Shown here piece by piece: positions 27,522 to 36,804 of a stretch of 55,496 bases of DNA. The notes beneath the pieces were generated by a model that ran no database searches, was not told the DNA's origin, and saw nothing but the letters and a program-made list of their open reading frames with translations. Each line of letters begins with the position of its first letter. Position 1 is the first letter of the stretch. Location of the stretch: assembly GCF_013214165.1 (NCBI RefSeq), contig NZ_JABSSM010000031.1, positions 1 through 55,496 on the forward strand, written 5' to 3'. Both the position numbers and the translations under genes were made by a program. The stretch comes from Shewanella sp. (lineage in GTDB: Bacteria; Pseudomonadota; Gammaproteobacteria; Enterobacterales; Shewanellaceae).

Positions 27522-27723
27522 TCGGTATTACCTTAAAATTAATCTTAATAATAAAATGGTGCTTAACACTCAGTTCCTGGTGCTAGTGCCTAGACCTGAG
27601 ATGTCGCTGTGCGGTACAATCAAGACGATGCTGTGTTGGTAGCGCTAAGACGATGTTTATCGAACAGACCTAGTCGTCCGCGAAGCGATAGGCCACAGGC
27701 CGTCGTCTTAGCTTATCGTGGCC

Positions 27724-28377
27724 TTATTTCCCGGGCCAATAATCTCGAATATCGCTAAGGGGGCGGTACAAGGTTAGCATGACATCGGTATCGCCATCGG
27801 CATAGACTTCTACATTGACGGCACATGTCTCATCTTCGTCCAGCAGGTGATAGGACTCAAATTCATCGCCTGTGGCACCATCTGCATCCTGTGGTGGCTT
27901 CTTGCCTCGGTAATCTTCACGATGGAAGTAACCAAATTTAGCGAAGTTGACCTGGTGGTATTCCTTGCCTAACCACTGAGAAAATTCAGCAACCAGCTCT
28001 GTGGGTAGGGTCAAGGTAGTTAATTGTGCCAGTTTATCTTCTTCGAATATGCTGCCAAACTGATCCAGATCGAAAATATTTTCAACGATAGAACGGTTGA
28101 TCTTAATGGAAAAGGCCAGATAAGTTTCATCGTCTTCATCGAGCGACAAGAAGATAGTTTCATTTCCATGCCCCTTGAGTGCCCATTCAGTCTCTTGTTT
28201 ACGTTGGTATTCATAGGTGCTGATGGATTCCACTCGTAACTGCTGACCCCTAAGTTGAGGCGGCAGGGCGAAGCTATCATCCAGAGAGATCATATCTCCC
28301 ACTAGGAGTTTAGAGGGATGATCTAGCTGACGCTGGGGCGCCTCTTTCTTACCAAAAAGACCTTTAAAAAAACTCAT
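27724..28377 (-). CDS. yjfK: DUF2491 protein, YjfK-like
   Basis: A 217-residue soluble acidic protein of the DUF2491 family, seen in E. coli as YjfK beside a PspA homologue. It starts MSFFKGLFGKKEAP; the ATG at 28377 was chosen because AGGAG lies five bases before it. Conserved acidic stretches (LDEDDETYLAFSI, HLLDEDETCAV) run through the protein. The molecular role is unknown. It follows the PspA gene with a 218-bp gap containing 7-bp tandem repeats and the palindrome TGTCATATGACA, so it may have its own promoter or processing site. Confidence 0.8.
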   Translation of the reverse strand: MSFFKGLFGKKEAPQRQLDHPSKLLVGDMISLDDSFALPPQLRGQQLRVESISTYEYQRKQETEWALKGHGNETIFLSLDEDDETYLAFSIKINRSIVENIFDLDQFGSIFEEDKLAQLTTLTLPTELVAEFSQWLGKEYHQVNFAKFGYFHREDYRGKKPPQDADGATGDEFESYHLLDEDETCAVNVEVYADGDTDVMLTLYRPLSDIRDYWPGK

Positions 28378-28548
28378 CATCACTCCTGAGTTGTTAATGT
28401 AGATGTTAAGCCGATTTTCCCCTACAGGGGATCACTCGACAAGTGCTTCGATGGTTTGCCAGCTACAAATTATTTGCGGCTTAAGACAAAAGAGCGCCTT
28501 TCTTTATGAAAAGAAAAGCGCTGTATTCTTAGTCGATGTATGACAGGT

Positions 28549-28576
28549 TAGTGTCTAGTGTCTAGTGTCTAGTGTC
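28549..28576. repeat. 7-bp tandem repeat, TAGTGTC x4
   Basis: Four exact copies in the gap between the PspA and DUF2491 genes, running into TGTCATATGACA (28573-28584), a perfect palindrome. Confidence 0.9.
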
Positions 28577-28595
28577 ATATGACATCTAATCGCGA

Positions 28596-29282
28596 TTACT
28601 TACGTGCCTTGAGGCGATCCAATACGGCATTCGCGTTTGACTTCTGCTCACCGATGCCGGCTTCGGCAAGTTTCGCATGCAGAGACTTATCGCTGTTCTC
28701 TTCTTCTAGCGCTTCGGATGCCTTTAGGCGGTCATCGAACTGCTGTTGACGGGCCTTGATGCGTTCCAGTGAATCTTTGGCATTTAACAGCTTAGAGTTG
28801 CTGCCGGCGAAAGAGTTAGTGATCGACGCAGTGGCCTTCTGTACGCTCTCAGTGGTCTTTACCATAGTGAGTTGACGCTGATAGTCGGTCAACTGACGTT
28901 CAGTCTTACGTACCAGATCTTTAAGACGCGCGGCGTGAGAACTGAAGCTGTCGTTTGCTGACTGCTGCTCGACAAGTTCCTGATCGAGCTGAGCGATCTT
29001 CTCGGCAACTTCTAAGGCGAGGGCTTCATTCTCTTGTGTTAATGCTTGAGTCACAAAACCTTCATGCTCTGTGATTGAACGCTTGAGGCGGTCTATTTCA
29101 CGGCTGGCTTGCATCTCCTTGGCCATGACTTCGGTCAGTTCACGCTTAGCCTTAGTCAGGTGCTTCTCTGCATCACGGATCTCCTGCTCGAAGATACGGG
29201 TTGAGTTTGCGTCGACTATGTTCTGACCAACTTCGTTGGCGCCGCCACGGAAAGCGGTTAAAATCTTGTTTAGTATGCCCAT
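28596..29282 (-). CDS. yjfJ: PspA/IM30 family protein, YjfJ-like
   Basis: A 228-residue coiled-coil protein of the PspA/IM30 (ESCRT-III-like) family, which polymerises on stressed inner membranes and protects against proton leakage. The N-terminal amphipathic helix (GILNKILTAFRGG) is followed by long helices from residue 25 to about 180, then a C-terminal segment ending AVLDRLKARK. The start has AAAGGAG seven bases upstream. No pspF, pspB or pspC is present; its partners are the DUF2170, DUF2491, DUF350 and SpeE-like genes, as in yjf-type loci rather than the classical psp operon. Confidence 0.88.
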   Translation of the reverse strand: MGILNKILTAFRGGANEVGQNIVDANSTRIFEQEIRDAEKHLTKAKRELTEVMAKEMQASREIDRLKRSITEHEGFVTQALTQENEALALEVAEKIAQLDQELVEQQSANDSFSSHAARLKDLVRKTERQLTDYQRQLTMVKTTESVQKATASITNSFAGSNSKLLNAKDSLERIKARQQQFDDRLKASEALEEENSDKSLHAKLAEAGIGEQKSNANAVLDRLKARK

Positions 29283-29325
29283 GATGTGGCTCCTTTAAAA
29301 ATTAGTTAATTAAATTGCGTATAAA

Positions 29326-29739
29326 TTACTTGAGAAAATTGCTCATCTCATCGATGACTTCCAGACAGTTATCAGACAGGACAGAAAGCTCCTGTTCGAT
29401 TTCCTGCATATCCGAGAGTACAGATAGGGCACCATAGACCACGTACTTATCATCTACTTTTGCGAAAGATGACAATGGCATAGGAATGTTTAACTCCAAC
29501 ATGGTCTCAAACATCGCCATGCGACTCTCTTGTATGACTTCATCTTCACCCCAAAGGTAACTGATACAGAGGATCTGATTTTCTGTTACCGATACAAATA
29601 CGGGTATCTCTTCACGACCTAGGATATTTACCTGTAACACTTCAACTTCACCATCGATAGGATAACAATCGAATTGAAGCCCTGTGTGACTCTTGTCACA
29701 AAGATCATTGAGGTGGTTAGCAATATTGTGGATATTCAT
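29326..29739 (-). CDS. yjfI: DUF2170 protein, YjfI-like
   Basis: A 137-residue acidic cytoplasmic protein of the DUF2170 family. It is linked to PspA homologues in E. coli (yjfI-yjfJ) and elsewhere. Start ATG at 29739 with AGAGGA six bases upstream; the reading from 29757 overlaps the putative operator. Conserved segments include FCYPIDGEVEVLQVNILGREE-like strands and LCISYLWGEDEV. The function is unknown. Two copies of the 13-bp palindrome lie immediately upstream (29753-29765 and 29787-29799), suggesting that a separate transcript starts here for the DUF2170 and PspA genes. Confidence 0.82.
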   Translation of the reverse strand: MNIHNIANHLNDLCDKSHTGLQFDCYPIDGEVEVLQVNILGREEIPVFVSVTENQILCISYLWGEDEVIQESRMAMFETMLELNIPMPLSSFAKVDDKYVVYGALSVLSDMQEIEQELSVLSDNCLEVIDEMSNFLK

Positions 29740-29752
29740 ATTTGTCCTCTTT

Positions 29753-29765
29753 GACATATTATGTC
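29753..29765. promoter_or_regulatory. Palindromic operator candidate, proximal copy
   Basis: GACATATTATGTC, a perfect 6+1+6 palindrome, ends 14 bp before the DUF2170 start, next to its ribosome-binding site. A repressor here would block initiation or translation. Confidence 0.6.
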
Positions 29766-29786
29766 TGCGGTTAAAGATAGCATCAC

Positions 29787-29799
29787 GACATAATATGTC
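29787..29799. promoter_or_regulatory. Palindromic operator candidate, distal copy
   Basis: GACATAATATGTC, centred 34 bp from the proximal copy, which is about three helical turns. It overlaps the stop codon of the SpeE-like gene. Confidence 0.6.
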
Positions 29800-31555
29800 A
29801 AGTGCTATTCTTGAGAAAAGTCATAACGCCCTGGTTTTCTGACCAGGCCTGCTGGTGGTACTGGTATAATTGCATAGATCCAATCTTGTTGGCTTGGATC
29901 TGGTCTATATCACGATAGAAATTCCTCGGGAACTCGAAAGCGCCCTTGATAAGCCCTGGCGTCAGCCAATCATCGGTTATCGACAGCTGCTCTATGTCAC
30001 TCAGCCTTGCCTTAGCGTTCTTGCCCGATGCCGTGGCTATGCTCCAACCCCATTCACCGAAACTCGGTACGTTATGATGGTACTGGCTAACATCGAAGCC
30101 TGCGATGGCTAAGGTCTTTCCTACTGAGATAAAGGCCTTCTTTGCATGATAGGGGGAAGTCGACTGTACCGTTAGAGCACCATCGGCATTCAAGAGTTCC
30201 TTGAGTTTCTTATAAAAAAGATCTGAGTATAGCTTGTTGAGATCCGGATGGCTGGGATCTGGCAGATCCACTATGATGACATCATATTTCAGGCCTTGCC
30301 TCAGCAGCTTATCTACGCCATTGAAGGCATCATCCACCAAGACCTCCACCCTAGGATCATTCAAGGCGTCGCCATTGAGCTTGAGCAAGGTTTGACTCAA
30401 ACGCAGGGGCATATCGGCGTCGTGGGAGCTGAACAGGGCCAGCAGATCCTTATCGAGATCCATCAAGGTGACGTGTTTAGGCTGCCACTTCAATACTTGT
30501 TTTAGCCCTAATCCATCGCCGCCGCCGATGACCAACACCTTGTCGTGGCGCGCCGCCGCTTCCATGGTGGGGTGGACCAGGAAGGCATGATAGATATGCT
30601 CATCCTGACTGGAAAACTGTAATCTGCCATTGATATACAAGGAATAAACAGGATCCATGCCACTGCCTCTCAGTCGCTCGGTGAAGGTGAGCTGCTGAAA
30701 ACGAGTCGACTTGGCATAGATAACATTATCTTTATAGAGCAAGTTATTGAAGTTCTGCTCCCAGCCGGGTCCATGCCAGGCCAGTAAGAGTAATATTCCC
30801 GATGCGAAAAAGTGGCCCACCAACAAGACTTTCACCCATCTGATGCGATCCCAGAACCGCCAGATGAAGATAAAACCTGCCAGTAGATTAAAGCTGGCTG
30901 TGAATGCTGCCGCAAGCTGAATATCTATGGCCAGCATAAAGGTCACCCAAATGGCGGCGCCAATACCTGCACCTATATAGTCTGCGCCATAGATGGTGCC
31001 GGCATTGTGCATCAGGTGTTCATCACATAGGGACTGACGCACGCGGGCGATGAGGGGGATCTCCATGCCGATCATCAAGCCGAGCACGACGCCCCAGAAA
31101 TAGGGCAGATACTCACTCAATTGCTGTAACAGGCCGATGAAGCCGCCTTCGGGGAGTTGATCCGGCGGTAGTCCTAGGGTGCTGGCGATGATCTGGGGCA
31201 GTTGTTGACCGAAACCGATAACGGCGGCGGTGATCAATATGGCCAGTGACCCACAGAGGGCGACACTGAGTTCGAGCACGACAAAGCCTGTGAAGGCGCA
31301 ACGTATCTTTCTGGCGGCGAAGGCTCCGACGCCCATGGAGACGATCATCAGGCCAATCATGGTGTAGATTGCGGCCTCTAACGCCCCCAGGATACGACCG
31401 GCGTAATGGGAGAGGAGATACTCATAGATCAAACCACAGCCGGCGAGTACGGCCATGATGCCTAGCAGTAAGGTATCGTCGAACCTGCTGAGTCTTCTTG
31501 GTTGGGTTGTCGAGTGGGTATTAAGCGCTTTTTCAGTCACTTGTATCTCTTGCAT
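29798..31555 (-). CDS. Membrane-anchored spermidine-synthase-like enzyme
   Basis: A 585-residue protein. The first 230 residues or so hold about seven membrane helices (from LLGIMAVLAGCGLIYEYLLSHYAG). The rest is a polyamine aminopropyltransferase-type domain with YSLYINGRLQFSSQDEHIYH, the nucleotide-binding GGGDG at 344-348, LMDLDKD and IIVDLPDPSHPDLNKLYS. It should use decarboxylated S-adenosylmethionine or SAM; the acceptor is unknown. The fused membrane domain suggests modification of a lipid- or membrane-associated substrate, not soluble spermidine synthesis. It sits between the DUF350 and DUF2170 genes. Confidence 0.82.
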   Translation of the reverse strand: MQEIQVTEKALNTHSTTQPRRLSRFDDTLLLGIMAVLAGCGLIYEYLLSHYAGRILGALEAAIYTMIGLMIVSMGVGAFAARKIRCAFTGFVVLELSVALCGSLAILITAAVIGFGQQLPQIIASTLGLPPDQLPEGGFIGLLQQLSEYLPYFWGVVLGLMIGMEIPLIARVRQSLCDEHLMHNAGTIYGADYIGAGIGAAIWVTFMLAIDIQLAAAFTASFNLLAGFIFIWRFWDRIRWVKVLLVGHFFASGILLLLAWHGPGWEQNFNNLLYKDNVIYAKSTRFQQLTFTERLRGSGMDPVYSLYINGRLQFSSQDEHIYHAFLVHPTMEAAARHDKVLVIGGGDGLGLKQVLKWQPKHVTLMDLDKDLLALFSSHDADMPLRLSQTLLKLNGDALNDPRVEVLVDDAFNGVDKLLRQGLKYDVIIVDLPDPSHPDLNKLYSDLFYKKLKELLNADGALTVQSTSPYHAKKAFISVGKTLAIAGFDVSQYHHNVPSFGEWGWSIATASGKNAKARLSDIEQLSITDDWLTPGLIKGAFEFPRNFYRDIDQIQANKIGSMQLYQYHQQAWSENQGVMTFLKNST

Positions 31556-31615
31556 TGAGGAAAATAAAACGGCTAATCAGATGATTAACCGTATTTGCTT
31601 GTTTCGCTAGCGAAT

Positions 31616-32515
31616 TTAATACATCAAGCTGGTGAGGATGAGCGCCACGGCGACACTGATGGCCAGCTCTACGGTAGCGATACCTATGTTGTGCTGCTGC
31701 TCAACTTCCTGGGCTAGGTTGATCTTGGACAGTACCAGTTTCTTGACTAATTTTATTAAAATCGTCAGTGCCACCAACATGATCACCGAGAAGACAAGCC
31801 AGCCGATGAGGTTCGCGAGGTAGGCCTTGGGGTCATAGACGATGAAGTGACTCGCGGCGTTGAAGCTCAGTGCCATGGCTAACATATAGCCGCTATGACG
31901 GATAGCCACTGCAGTATGGCCTTGGACTAGGGCATCTTGCATGGAAGCATCTTGATTACGCTTGGCATATCTGTACTCACGAAAACGGGTCAGCAACACC
32001 AGCATCAGCTGAGAAATGGCGAATGCACTGAAGATGGCGATGAAGGTATCCAGAGTCAGATCTTCCGCCCAGATGAGTACCGAGCGGATGATGATCGCCG
32101 TGGCTATCGCGGCGCAGGCATCGACGATGGCTACCGAGATATTGCCCTTGAGGATCTGTTCACCCTTGTTGAACTCATTGAGGGCAATCTTATCGTGAAG
32201 ATATCGACCTAGCTTGATCAGTATCAGACCGAATAAGCCGTAAGCACTCATGCCGATGGCCTCGGCAAGATAAGAGTCGGCGGCCTCTCCGGAGATGGCT
32301 CCGGTAAGTACAATACCTAGGCCCGCGATGGCGCCGGCTGTGCTGATGCCGAAGGCGAAGTTATCTCTCTCTGCCAGTTCGACCCGGCTATCGACCTTGG
32401 CCGTCCAACCCTGCAGATAACGCATCAAGGTGAGCAGAATAATGGCGATGGTCAGATCGATAACTAGGATGATGGCCAGATCGCTGGTTATGCCGAAGTT
32501 TTGAAATAATGTCAT
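31616..32515 (-). CDS. yjfL: Double DUF350 membrane protein, YjfL-like
   Basis: A 299-residue inner-membrane protein with about eight helices. It reads as two DUF350 units: residues about 10-140 and about 150-299, each with glycine/alanine-rich helices (GAIAGLGIVLTGAI in the first, VELAISVAVALIL near the end). E. coli YjfL has a single unit of about 130 residues. DUF350 proteins co-occur with PspA homologues; their function is unknown. AAGGA lies seven bases before the ATG. The gene follows the lipoprotein gene by 13 bp. Confidence 0.82.
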   Translation of the reverse strand: MTLFQNFGITSDLAIILVIDLTIAIILLTLMRYLQGWTAKVDSRVELAERDNFAFGISTAGAIAGLGIVLTGAISGEAADSYLAEAIGMSAYGLFGLILIKLGRYLHDKIALNEFNKGEQILKGNISVAIVDACAAIATAIIIRSVLIWAEDLTLDTFIAIFSAFAISQLMLVLLTRFREYRYAKRNQDASMQDALVQGHTAVAIRHSGYMLAMALSFNAASHFIVYDPKAYLANLIGWLVFSVIMLVALTILIKLVKKLVLSKINLAQEVEQQHNIGIATVELAISVAVALILTSLMY

Positions 32516-32528
32516 GTGAATTCCTTAC

Positions 32529-33488
32529 CTATTTGCCTCGGCGTACACCGCGAGTCGTGCGACTGTTAGAATTGCGCAAGTTACTACTCTTAGAGTAATT
32601 AGAACGGAACTTGCTGCTACTTGTACTGCGAGTACCTGCGGTGCTCGCCTTAGGTGCACTTGTGCTTTGTCTCGATAGGCTGGTTGAGCCCGAGCGTGAT
32701 TTGGCATAGGGACTATCGAACTTCCTCCCTTGTGAGTTGAATTGCTTCTTGGTGCGCTCGAAGGTCTTATTTTGCGCGCTGGCCTGTTTAGGTGACGTAT
32801 AGCGGTAACGACCGACATCGTTGTAATAGCTGTAGTTTCTTCGGCCAGACCAACGATCGTAGCCGATAGGTCCACGCATCACATTGGAGAACATGGAATA
32901 CATGCCGTACCAGGCCCAGAAGGACATGCCGTTAGAACCTGTCTGCCAGTTGCCATAACCTGGGTTACCCACAAGTTGACTGCCGGCACCGAAGTCTTCG
33001 GCGCCGTTGGCGAGTGCCGCGGCCTCGCGGCTAATGGAGTTCACCCTGGCTAGCGCGCCATTAGACATGTCGGCGACCACATTGAGTGGATCGGAGAGCA
33101 TATCGTTATACAGGCTTGTATCGGCGGCATGATAGACATTTTCCGCTTCGGCTAACTGCTGATCGAGATCCACATAGTTACTGGGATTACTGAGGTCTCG
33201 ATATCGACTCACCAGAGAGGTGTACATGGGGCCCTGAGTGGTCGCATCTTTGGCGAGTTCACCAAATAACGGCGCCATGTCCGGATTCTGCCGTGCCATA
33301 ATACCCGTGTACTGTTTGAGTAACATTGCATTACGGATCTGGCCGTCATTGAGCATCTGGCCCAAGGTATCGATTCTCTGGCCGGCTAGTTGCTGAAATT
33401 GAGCAATTTTGTCTGGCCTGTCATCGCCACAACCGGCTAAGGTCAATAGCAATGTAAGGGTGAGAATACGCATAAGCATCGCTGCCAT
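32529..33488 (-). CDS. Uncharacterised lipoprotein heading the yjf-type cluster
   Basis: A 319-residue protein with a lipoprotein signal (LTLLLTLAGC; cysteine at residue 20, followed by Gly-Asp). The middle (about 25-190) is helical, and residues 170-215 are rich in Gly, Tyr and Trp (SFWAWYGMYSMFSN). The last 90 residues are a disordered Ser/Arg/Lys-rich tail ending RTTRGVRRGK, suited to contact acidic membranes or polymers. GGAG precedes the ATG by six bases. It starts the eight-gene leftward run and diverges from glnE. The family is not known to me. Confidence 0.78.
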   Translation of the reverse strand: MAAMLMRILTLTLLLTLAGCGDDRPDKIAQFQQLAGQRIDTLGQMLNDGQIRNAMLLKQYTGIMARQNPDMAPLFGELAKDATTQGPMYTSLVSRYRDLSNPSNYVDLDQQLAEAENVYHAADTSLYNDMLSDPLNVVADMSNGALARVNSISREAAALANGAEDFGAGSQLVGNPGYGNWQTGSNGMSFWAWYGMYSMFSNVMRGPIGYDRWSGRRNYSYYNDVGRYRYTSPKQASAQNKTFERTKKQFNSQGRKFDSPYAKSRSGSTSLSRQSTSAPKASTAGTRSTSSSKFRSNYSKSSNLRNSNSRTTRGVRRGK

Positions 33489-33712
33489 GTTTTCTCCATT
33501 ATTATTTGATGGTGACTGAATTTTTATCCTCAGCGCAAGATTTCACTAACCAAGGGAGTGCTTGCTTAGGGTATAGTAACCTTTCGACTGAGATTATATA
33601 TAGTCGTTTTATCTAAGATATCAGTTAGCCGTCCATCTTAGTGCAAGATGATGACTAATATATACCATTCGGAACATAAGCCGATCATTTAAGACATATC
33701 TATATCACCAAA

Positions 33713-33725
33713 GACATAATATGTC
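33713..33725. promoter_or_regulatory. Palindromic operator candidate in the divergent region
   Basis: GACATAATATGTC, identical to the copy at 29787-29799. A half-site, GACATATCTATAT, lies 20 bp to the left at 33693. It is 33 bp before the glnE start and 225 bp before the lipoprotein gene. Confidence 0.6.
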
Positions 33726-33757
33726 GACAGCCAAAATTGTTAAGGATCATTATTGCA

Positions 33758-36619
33758 ATGGAAAGTATCAGTAACAAGCCCTTATCTGCCATTATGGTTA
33801 AAGTCGCAGATCGTTACTGGCAAAGACTGAATGAAGTCTGGCCTCAGCTCCTCGGCGAACTTAACCAGCAGCAGCGCGAGGAGCTCTATCGCATCATGGG
33901 GCTCAGTGATTTTATTGCAGAGCAATTATGTCGTCATCCGGATTGGATCTCTCCGCTTTTTAATGGACTGCGCGATAATCTAGAACGTCAAAGCTTCGAT
34001 AGAGAGGTGCATCAGCTGCTAGAGGCCTGCGCCAGTGAAGATGATGCCAAGGCTCAGCTGAGACAGTATCGAAATCGGCAGATGATACGTCTCGCCTGGC
34101 GGGATTTCTGCGGTTATGTCAGCCTCGAAGACTCATTGTTAGATCTGTCGGCCCTGTCTGAAGCCTTGGTTATTGGCGGTCGAGACTGGCTGTACACTGA
34201 TATGTGCAAGCAACTCGGCACCCCCTGTGACAGTGAAGGCAATCCTCAGCCTTTACTCGTGTTAGGCATGGGCAAGCTGGGGGGGCGTGAACTTAATTTT
34301 TCTTCCGATATCGATCTTATTTTTACCTTTCCCGAGCATGGTGAGACTCAGGGAGGACGTAGAAGCTTAGCTAATCAGCAGTTCTTCATTCGCATGGGCC
34401 AACGTCTGGTCAACTTATTACACCAGGTTACCGTCGATGGTTTCGTCTATCGCGTCGATATGCGGCTGCGCCCCTATGGCGAGAGCGGTCCGCTAGTGGT
34501 GAGTTTCAGCGGTCTTGAAGATTATTATCAGGAACAGGGGCGGGATTGGGAGCGATATGCCATGGTCAAGGCTAGGGCGCTCGGCCCCTGGACGGCATTT
34601 TCCGATGAACTCCATGCCATGCTAAGGCCTTTCGTCTATCGTCGTTATATCGATTTCTCAGCCATAGAATCTCTGCGGAAGATGAAGCAGCTTATCACTC
34701 AGGAGGTGAGACGCAGACAGCTCACCGATAATATCAAGCTAGGCGCGGGTGGCATCCGAGAGGTTGAGTTTGTTATTCAAAGTTTTCAACTGATCCGTGG
34801 AGGCCGTGAGCCTTCACTGCGTCAGCAGAGTCTATTTGCGGCGATAGACACCCTATATAGCCTGGGACAGCTCGAGTATCTGGTGGTGGATGAACTCAAG
34901 CAGAGTTATCTCGTGCTGAGGCGCGTCGAGAACCTGCTACAGGCAATAGGAGATAAACAGACTCAAACCTTGCCGGATAATGATCTGGACTGGTCGCGCT
35001 TGTGTCACGCCATGGGAATGGCTTCACAGGCAGAACTCAGGACACATATCGAGTCGGCCATGGGTAAGATCCATCGTCACTTTAAGGATACCGTTGGCGG
35101 GAATGAGCAAGATGATATCACAGACCTTTGGACCCAAGATCTTTGGAATGTCCAGGAAGATGAGCATGCCCAAAGCTTGATAGGCGAACAAGCTATCGAG
35201 GATCCCGAGCTCTGGCCCTTGCTGAAACAGTGGCGTGAAACCATAGTTAAACGCAGCATAGGCCCCCGTGGACGAGATACCTTAGACAAGCTTATGCCTT
35301 GGCTATTGCGTGAATTTACCCACCTAGACTCACCATCCAAGGCGTTTGCGGCGGTGTCTAAGGTGCTGGATCAGATCTTGACTCGCACCACCTATCTCGA
35401 ACTCCTCTATGAGAACCCCGGGGCCCGTCAGCAGCTGGTGAGCCTGTGTCAGGCGAGTCCCTGGATCGCCGAGCAATTGTCTAAGTTTCCCATGTTACTC
35501 GATGAGCTTATCGATCCGACTCAGCTCTATGACACCACGTCTCTCGATGATTATGGCAGCGAGCTGAGGCAATATTTACTGCGCGTGCCTGAGGAGGATA
35601 TGGAGCAGCAGATGGAGGTCCTGAGACAATTTAAACTATCACAGCAGTTAAAAATAGCTGCCGCCGATGTCACCGGAGTTTTACCTGTGAGCGAGGTGAG
35701 CGATCATCTGACCTTACTCGCCGAGGCGGTTATCGATCAAGTCGTCACTCAGGCCTGGCTACAAGTGACGAGTCGTCACGGGGCGCCGAGTCACCTCGAA
35801 TGCGGTGATATGGGCTTTGCCGTCATAGGTTATGGCAAAGCTGGTGGGCTTGAGCTTGGCTATGGTTCGGATCTCGATCTGGTGTTTCTACATAACTATT
35901 CTCGTGAGCAATATCCCCAGCATAGTGAGACCGATGGCGATAGACCCATAGACATTGGACATTTCTATCTCAAGCTCGCTCAGCGGATCTTACACCTGTT
36001 CTCTACCCGCACCACTTCTGGTGAACTCTACGAAGTGGACATGCGTCTGCGACCATCAGGATCATCGGGCTTACTAGTCAGTGAAATAGAGCATTTTGGT
36101 CAGTATCAGCAAGAGGAAGCCTGGACCTGGGAACATCAAGCCTTGGTAAGAGCCAGGTTTATGTTCGGTGCCAATGCGCTATCGAGTCGTTTCAGCCTGA
36201 TACGTTCTCAGGTTATCGAACAGGAGAGAGATAAGCATACCTTAGCCAAAGAGGTGCGGGAGATGCGACTCAAGATGCGTGAACACCTGTTAAAAGTGGA
36301 TACTGGGATGTTCGATCTTAAGCAGAGTGAAGGGGGAATTGCCGATATCGAATTTATCGCCCAATACCTGGTGCTAGCCTATGCTCATGAACACGACGAG
36401 CTGTCGACCTGGTCTGATAATCTAAGGATTTTTGAAACCTTAGGCGAACTAGAGCTCTTGCCTCTCATCGACGTGCAGTCACTCATTCAAGCCTACTTCT
36501 TCTTGCGTGATGAAAGCCATAGGCTGGCCTTGCAGCATCTTAGAGCCCAGATACCCAACACAAAAGCTGAGGAACATGCACACAGGGTGATGGATATCTA
36601 TCACAGGGTCTTGCAATAA
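33758..36619 (+). CDS. glnE: Glutamine synthetase adenylyltransferase GlnE
   Basis: A 953-residue bifunctional enzyme that adenylylates and deadenylylates glutamine synthetase, switching nitrogen assimilation. Two nucleotidyltransferase domains are visible, each with the Asp-x-Asp metal motif: DID at 184-186 (deadenylylating half) and DLD at 705-707 (adenylylating half). The family length is about 946. The ATG at 33758 was chosen; AAGGA lies 12 bases before it. The ORF also reads from an upstream TTG. It is monocistronic; the upstream region carries the palindrome found before the DUF2170 gene. Confidence 0.93.
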   Translation: MESISNKPLSAIMVKVADRYWQRLNEVWPQLLGELNQQQREELYRIMGLSDFIAEQLCRHPDWISPLFNGLRDNLERQSFDREVHQLLEACASEDDAKAQLRQYRNRQMIRLAWRDFCGYVSLEDSLLDLSALSEALVIGGRDWLYTDMCKQLGTPCDSEGNPQPLLVLGMGKLGGRELNFSSDIDLIFTFPEHGETQGGRRSLANQQFFIRMGQRLVNLLHQVTVDGFVYRVDMRLRPYGESGPLVVSFSGLEDYYQEQGRDWERYAMVKARALGPWTAFSDELHAMLRPFVYRRYIDFSAIESLRKMKQLITQEVRRRQLTDNIKLGAGGIREVEFVIQSFQLIRGGREPSLRQQSLFAAIDTLYSLGQLEYLVVDELKQSYLVLRRVENLLQAIGDKQTQTLPDNDLDWSRLCHAMGMASQAELRTHIESAMGKIHRHFKDTVGGNEQDDITDLWTQDLWNVQEDEHAQSLIGEQAIEDPELWPLLKQWRETIVKRSIGPRGRDTLDKLMPWLLREFTHLDSPSKAFAAVSKVLDQILTRTTYLELLYENPGARQQLVSLCQASPWIAEQLSKFPMLLDELIDPTQLYDTTSLDDYGSELRQYLLRVPEEDMEQQMEVLRQFKLSQQLKIAAADVTGVLPVSEVSDHLTLLAEAVIDQVVTQAWLQVTSRHGAPSHLECGDMGFAVIGYGKAGGLELGYGSDLDLVFLHNYSREQYPQHSETDGDRPIDIGHFYLKLAQRILHLFSTRTTSGELYEVDMRLRPSGSSGLLVSEIEHFGQYQQEEAWTWEHQALVRARFMFGANALSSRFSLIRSQVIEQERDKHTLAKEVREMRLKMREHLLKVDTGMFDLKQSEGGIADIEFIAQYLVLAYAHEHDELSTWSDNLRIFETLGELELLPLIDVQSLIQAYFFLRDESHRLALQHLRAQIPNTKAEEHAHRVMDIYHRVLQ

Positions 36620-36804
36620 TACTCATTCATTTGAACCGACCGACATTTTAGCATTGTTAACTTCGCATTTTGCTATGCAGTTTGCCAAGATTACAGGGGA
36701 TTTAAATGTTAACTTGTACTAATATTTTGAAAAATAACTAGTAAATAACTGGCCTGCTCTATGCATCCAAGTTGAATGGTATCCTCTTCAGCTTGGGGTG
36801 AACG

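Noticed and set aside
28573..28584. TGTCATATGACA as another copy of the 13-bp operator
   Set aside because: The half-sites are in the opposite order (TGTC...GACA rather than GACA...TGTC), so it is a different palindrome.
32525..32875. 116-residue leftward ORF inside the cluster lipoprotein gene
   Set aside because: Alternate frame of the basic, low-complexity lipoprotein tail; no independent start signal.
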